From contig NC_091672.1 in assembly GCF_042453785.1 (NCBI RefSeq), forward strand, positions 5,494,001-5,558,000: a stretch of DNA of 64,000 nt. The letters run 5' to 3'. A program made the position numbers and the translations under genes. How positions within the stretch are numbered: the first letter of the stretch is position 1; every line of letters begins with the position of its first letter. This DNA is from Malus domestica (lineage: Eukaryota > Streptophyta > Magnoliopsida > Rosales > Rosaceae). The notes under the pieces were generated by a model. The model was not told the origin of the DNA. It saw nothing but the letters and a program-made list of their open reading frames with translations, and did not search any database. Shown here one piece after another: positions 60,798 through 64,000 of this stretch.

Positions 60798-60960
60798 CTA
60801 TTGGGTATTGGCTGGGCGAAGTGGCTTGGAAGTCGAAGGTGGAGTAAGATCAGATGCTGGCATTAGGATTTGGAGGCCGGACATCGCTAAGGCCTGTACT
60901 ATCACACTCATCTTCTCATCTTGGGCCCTAATGTGCTCTGGAGGACGAGGAAGAGTGATC
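60798..60960 (-). pseudogene. Fragment of a CACTA-associated protein (transposase_24-like)
   Basis: The minus strand reads LPRPPEHIRAQDEKMSVIVQ, then ALAMSGLQILMPASDL and TPPSTSKPLRPANTQ with a stop at 60798. This resembles the C-terminal tail of plant En/Spm-type ORF proteins. The rest of the protein is not visible. Confidence 0.5.
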
Positions 60961-61029
60961 AGAAGGCGCCGGCTCCAACAAACAATTCATTCGAGAGACA
61001 TCACAATGATCAACCAGGGCAGTGCTTAC

Positions 61030-61701
61030 ATTGTTGCGTAATGCTCAACCAGAATATGCCCTGCACCTAGAGCTGCCTCACGTACAGACTCATTTTCATC
61101 AGCAAGACCTGTAAGAGTAGAAGCTCCCATTAAGTTTAAATAGTGCACCAAAGTCCTATAGTGATACATGATACCATATTTTACAGCACAAACTGTACTT
61201 ACCATCTAAAATACCATATTTCACTAAATACCTTGAAAGTAAAATGGGTCGAGAATCATTTAATTGACCGATAAAAAAAGCATACGATGGATGAAATAAA
61301 TGGTCTAAAAACTTATGACATTATAATTCACAGCATAAATAATTGGCTTGTAATTATTAACATTATCAATGAAAGCTGATCTAAACTTAGTGGGAATGGA
61401 GTGAAAGGAAATCAATGTATATTTAAGTTACCAAGTAATGCAAAAGAAAACTCTTATTTTCAATATACAAAAAATACATTTAAGTTACCAGATATGACCA
61501 TGTTCCCAGCTTTTCAAGCATGCAATTCAATTTCAGTTTAAAAAATTAATAATTAATATGAGATGCAATAGAAGTTTAAAAGTGCTCAGACAAAAAAAAA
61601 AAAAAAAAATTCTTATTTTAAAGAGTAAAACTGACCTCGCTCAACCCTTGAGCTGCTCCAGAGCGCTCAACATTACTATTATCAGATTTAAGTGTATCAA
61701 A
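61030..61701 (-). pseudogene. GCN1/ILITHYIA-like gene fragment, three exons
   Basis: GCN1 is a large HEAT-repeat protein that activates the eIF2-alpha kinase GCN2 on ribosomes. Three pieces read on the minus strand in family order: exon 61636-61701 (FDTLKSDNSNVERSGAAQGL, then SE) with a TTAG acceptor and GTCAG donor; a degraded exon ending at 61203 (YLVKYGILD) with a GTAAGT donor; and exon 61030-61108 (GLADENESVREAALGAGHIL, then VEHYAT) with a TTACAG acceptor and GTAAGC donor. The family exon between the first two is missing. The gene does not continue on either side, so it is a fragment next to the CACTA remnant, possibly captured by it. Confidence 0.75.
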
Positions 61702-62033
61702 CTAACACCATAGCACACCATGTTGCAACTGTATACTACTTTGGGAACCAACACGGCTGCACCCACCCAAATTCGAAACCCACACGTGTTCGCGTCTTCA
61801 CGTTAAGAGGCGCTTAGACTATCGATGATAATATTCATAATCAATCGCAGTCAGCCAACAAACAAATTCAAATTACCTCAAGTTGGGCTGAAAGGAATCT
61901 TGGCACAGCCAAACAATCTTGCTGTCATGCCCCCTAACAAACTTCAGTCGTTGAAAGCTTGTTTCTAGCTTTCTCTGACCTTCCCGGGTCAATCGATCCC
62001 CATTCTTGGGATCATATAATGAGCTGGGGTTGC
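61702..62033. other. Spacer and upstream region of the small ORF
   Basis: A block (AACACGGCTGCACCCACCC at 61749 and CAAGTTGGGCTGAAA at 61880) recurs at 63230 and 63152 in swapped order. A 77-residue minus-strand frame at 61873-62106 overlaps the TATA box and has no recognised domain. Confidence 0.45.
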
Positions 62034-62041
62034 TATATAAA
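62034..62041 (+). promoter_or_regulatory. TATA box before the 61-residue ORF
   Basis: TATATAAA lies 84 bp before the ATG at 62125, which would leave a leader of about 55 bases. Confidence 0.5.
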
Positions 62042-62124
62042 CACCGGCCAATGCCACTGTATCGACGTCCATCAAACAAAAAATCTTCTAGAGAAAAATA
62101 TTGCAATTTTCCTTAGCTTCCAAA

Positions 62125-62310
62125 ATGAATAGTAAGATGTCTGATGTTCCCGCCACTGAAATCCCCAAATGCTTAAGAAGCAGAAAGCCTCTTCCTAAGA
62201 GGGGGCAGATCAAATCAAAAATAGCTGCAAATGCTATCCATTTCATAGTCTCCGTGCTCTCCAAAGCCTCTTCAGATTGCAAACGTCGCTGCAGCAAAAC
62301 CCATATTTAG
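62125..62310 (+). CDS. Small basic protein of unknown function (61 aa)
   Basis: It starts at the first ATG after the TATA box and encodes 61 residues: an acidic/neutral start (MNSKMSDVPATEIPK), a basic core CLRSRKPLPKRGQIKSKIAA, a hydrophobic stretch (NAIHFIVSVLS) and a Cys/Arg tail (CKRRCSKTHI). The KPLPKRGQIK core looks like one seen in short uncharacterised plant proteins, but this is recall, not a search. It has no signal peptide. It could be a real intronless gene or chance. Confidence 0.45.
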   Translation: MNSKMSDVPATEIPKCLRSRKPLPKRGQIKSKIAANAIHFIVSVLSKASSDCKRRCSKTHI

Positions 62311-63455
62311 TGAGAGATAGAGCAGTAGAAATAGTCATATCATGGTCAGTTGATCACTACCTTCTCAATGTATTTATCTTTTCCTATATATCATTTTGTT
62401 TCTGTTCACTTGGAAAAAAGAGAAAAATAGAACTTGGAACAACAACAAGAAGATGTCAAGGAAATGGCTACATCTTACTTTGATCACTGTCACACATAAT
62501 TCAACAGAAAATGTAAGCCGGTCGTACAAACCAAACCCAACCCCACCACACCCATCAGGACGTTCTTCTTGAAGTTGAATTTGCTTTTCCATTTCCAATT
62601 CTGAATTGTTAGCATTAATTTTTAGCCATTTTACTGTTGTAGCAAGTGTTATTTTCATCTCTTTCTCTTTCCTTGGGGATCAGTCTATTCAACCATGCGA
62701 TGCAACACCAAATCCAAATATACAAATAACAGAACAAGATAGCTTCACCTGTAGGTAGCAACATGGCGGGTTTGACATTTCCAAGGTCTCCCTAAAAACA
62801 AGGGCATTCATTAGAAAAAAAATATCAATACATATACACAAATGGATTATGTTCTGCTCCCCGCTACCCGCACAACTTGCATTAAAAGTAATATAATCAT
62901 CTATTAACATTGTCAAAAAAATAATAAGAAGTCACCAAATCCTCGCCATTGTTTTAGAATATGTGTTCTCCCCTGGTCCTTTCAGCCAATCTGGTAAAGA
63001 AAACCAGGGACCAGAACCGAGGTCCACCTTGGAGCTTGTAGACAACCCGCACGTATACGTGTTAGGACAAACTTGAACCAATCATTAGCATTAAACTATG
63101 TATAATACTTTTAATTAGCCACCAAATCATCACACAAATTCAAATGTCTCAAGTTGGGCTGAAATGAATCTTGTACAGCAAGACATTCTAGCTGGCATGC
63201 ATGCCCCCTAACAATCACCGGTCTCTGAAACCAACACGGCTGCACCCACCCTAATTCGAAACCCACATAACCTCAAATCCTCACAAATCTGAAATCCTAT
63301 CAAATCAGAACCAACATCCAATTTTATCTGGAGATTTTGACAAAGTACTCATAAATCAACATGCAATTTGACCCTAAACCCTAAATAACAAAAACCCATC
63401 GAAAATCAGAAACTTTTGGGACTTGATTCGAAAATTAGAAACCCTCATAAATCAA
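62311..63455. other. Intergenic, no gene seen
   Basis: Frames at 62374-62658 and 62689-62916 (minus) are short and without domains. The 63120-63280 region repeats parts of 61740-61950. Confidence 0.4.
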
Positions 63456-63638
63456 CGCATTGTGCGAAACTAGTTTCAACGATCCAACCGTCAAACCTAT
63501 TTGTATATGCTTCGAGCTTGCATACGCCAAAAATCAAACAAACATGCAGAGATCAAGTAACGGGATAAAACTTTTCGACGGTTATAAACGAAAAAGCACG
63601 ATTTAACAGTAGTTTTAACTCTGATTTTGATGATTTTT
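63456..63638 (+). repeat. Direct repeat, first copy (~185 bp)
   Basis: It runs from CGCATTGTGCGAAACTAGTT to GATTTTGATGATTTTT and is matched with scattered changes at 63795-63982, 339 bp on. Shared words include GCATACGCCAAAAAT and TTTAACAGTAGTTTTAACTC. Confidence 0.85.
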
Positions 63639-63794
63639 TACAGCTACACTCCTAGATCCTATATGAATACAATGAACTAATTCGATCGCCAATTTAAAAT
63701 ATTTACACAAGTGGATACCACAAAATCTTATGTTATACTTAATGAAAGTATAAATAAACTCAAAGTGTTAGTGAATCTATTGTTTTGATGGGAA

Positions 63795-63982
63795 ACGCAT
63801 TGTATGAAACTAGTTTTAACTATCCAACCATCAAACTTGTTTGTATATGCTTCGAGATTGCATACGCCAAAAATTGCAAAAAACAAACATTCAGAGATTA
63901 TGTAACGGGACAAGCCTTTTCGATGGTTATAAACTAAAAATCACCATTTAACAGTAGTTTTAACTCTGATTTTGATGATTTT
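63795..63982 (+). repeat. Direct repeat, second copy
   Basis: Partner of 63456-63638, slightly longer because of an AAATTGCAAAAAAC-type insertion near 63870. It is followed directly by TGACACACC. Confidence 0.85.
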
Positions 63983-64000
63983 TGACACACCTCGACCTAA
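63983..64000 (+). mobile_element. Start of another TGACACACC-ended element, cut by window edge
   Basis: TGACACACCTCGACC resembles the left end of the 56272 insertion and of the 24487 mini-element. Only 18 bases are available. Confidence 0.4.

Larger units (their letters stand above)
56169..60960. mobile_element. CACTA (En/Spm) element, partial, interrupted by a nested insertion
   Basis: CACTAGTACAAAAAAGACTT at 56169 is a typical CACTA terminus, followed by GTCGCGCAAA/CATCGCGCA-type subterminal words at 56205-56265 and again at 60555-60625. The two parts are separated by the 56272-60547 insertion. A CACTA-type protein fragment lies at 60798-60960. I could not find the opposite TACTAGTG end, so the right border is unknown and the end given here is only the last recognised part. 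Confidence 0.6.

Noticed and set aside
61873-62106. 77-residue minus-strand frame with a GDRLTREGQRKLE stretch
   Set aside because: A weak resemblance to a ribosomal protein tail was considered but is too short; the frame also overlaps a TATA box for the plus-strand ORF.

Overview
The window is nuclear DNA from a flowering plant. Genes have GT-AG introns, a cytosolic ribosomal protein gene is present, and the intergenic space is AT-rich and packed with plant transposon families (Cassandra TRIM, hAT and Mutator MITEs, a tRNA-derived SINE, CACTA, Gypsy-type solo LTRs). The repeat mix resembles a Rosaceae genome such as apple or pear. That placement is an inference from recognition, not a search.

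The dominant structure is a direct tandem duplication of about 25.4 kb. Copy 1 runs from about 1250 to 26627 and copy 2 from 26628 to about 51999. The two copies are nearly identical: reading by eye I find only a few tens of base differences plus length changes in A/T runs and microsatellites. The six bases ATGAAC occur at the left breakpoint (1250), the junction (26628) and the right flank (52000), so the junction carries microhomology. The left breakpoint lies inside an exon of the 40S ribosomal protein S5 gene. The upstream gene (568..1477) stays complete at its 3' end, and copy 2 begins with a severed 3' piece of it.

Each unit carries, in order: the RPS5 3' end; an hAT-like MITE holding a 1.17 kb purine/pyrimidine foldback element; an intronless minus-strand gene for a PP5-type protein phosphatase without its TPR domain; a 965 bp hAT-like element; a DGD1-like gene fragment; two arms of a roughly 31 bp minisatellite in opposite orientations; a trihelix-like exon fragment; a Cassandra solo LTR; a second, truncated PP5 fragment; a repeat field with tRNA-like relics; a complete Cassandra TRIM; a five-exon GDSL esterase/lipase gene with a SINE in intron 1; and further MITEs. 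Four copies of one roughly 153 bp MITE family per unit have 9 bp target duplications. The protein-coding genes are intact in both copies, so the duplication doubles the PP5-like and GDSL genes.

The right part (52000-64000) is single copy. It has a two-exon, two-domain defensin-like gene, a second member of the TAGACCTG-ended hAT-like family, the 5' end of a CACTA element interrupted by a 4.3 kb insertion that itself carries a 1.66 kb solo LTR, a degraded CACTA protein fragment, exons of a GCN1/ILITHYIA-like gene, a possible 61-residue protein gene with a TATA box, and short repeats at the edge. I see no CRISPR array, bacterial-type operon or new multi-gene system. The most unusual items are the duplication itself, the foldback element, and the catalytic-domain-only PP5 gene with its degraded sibling.
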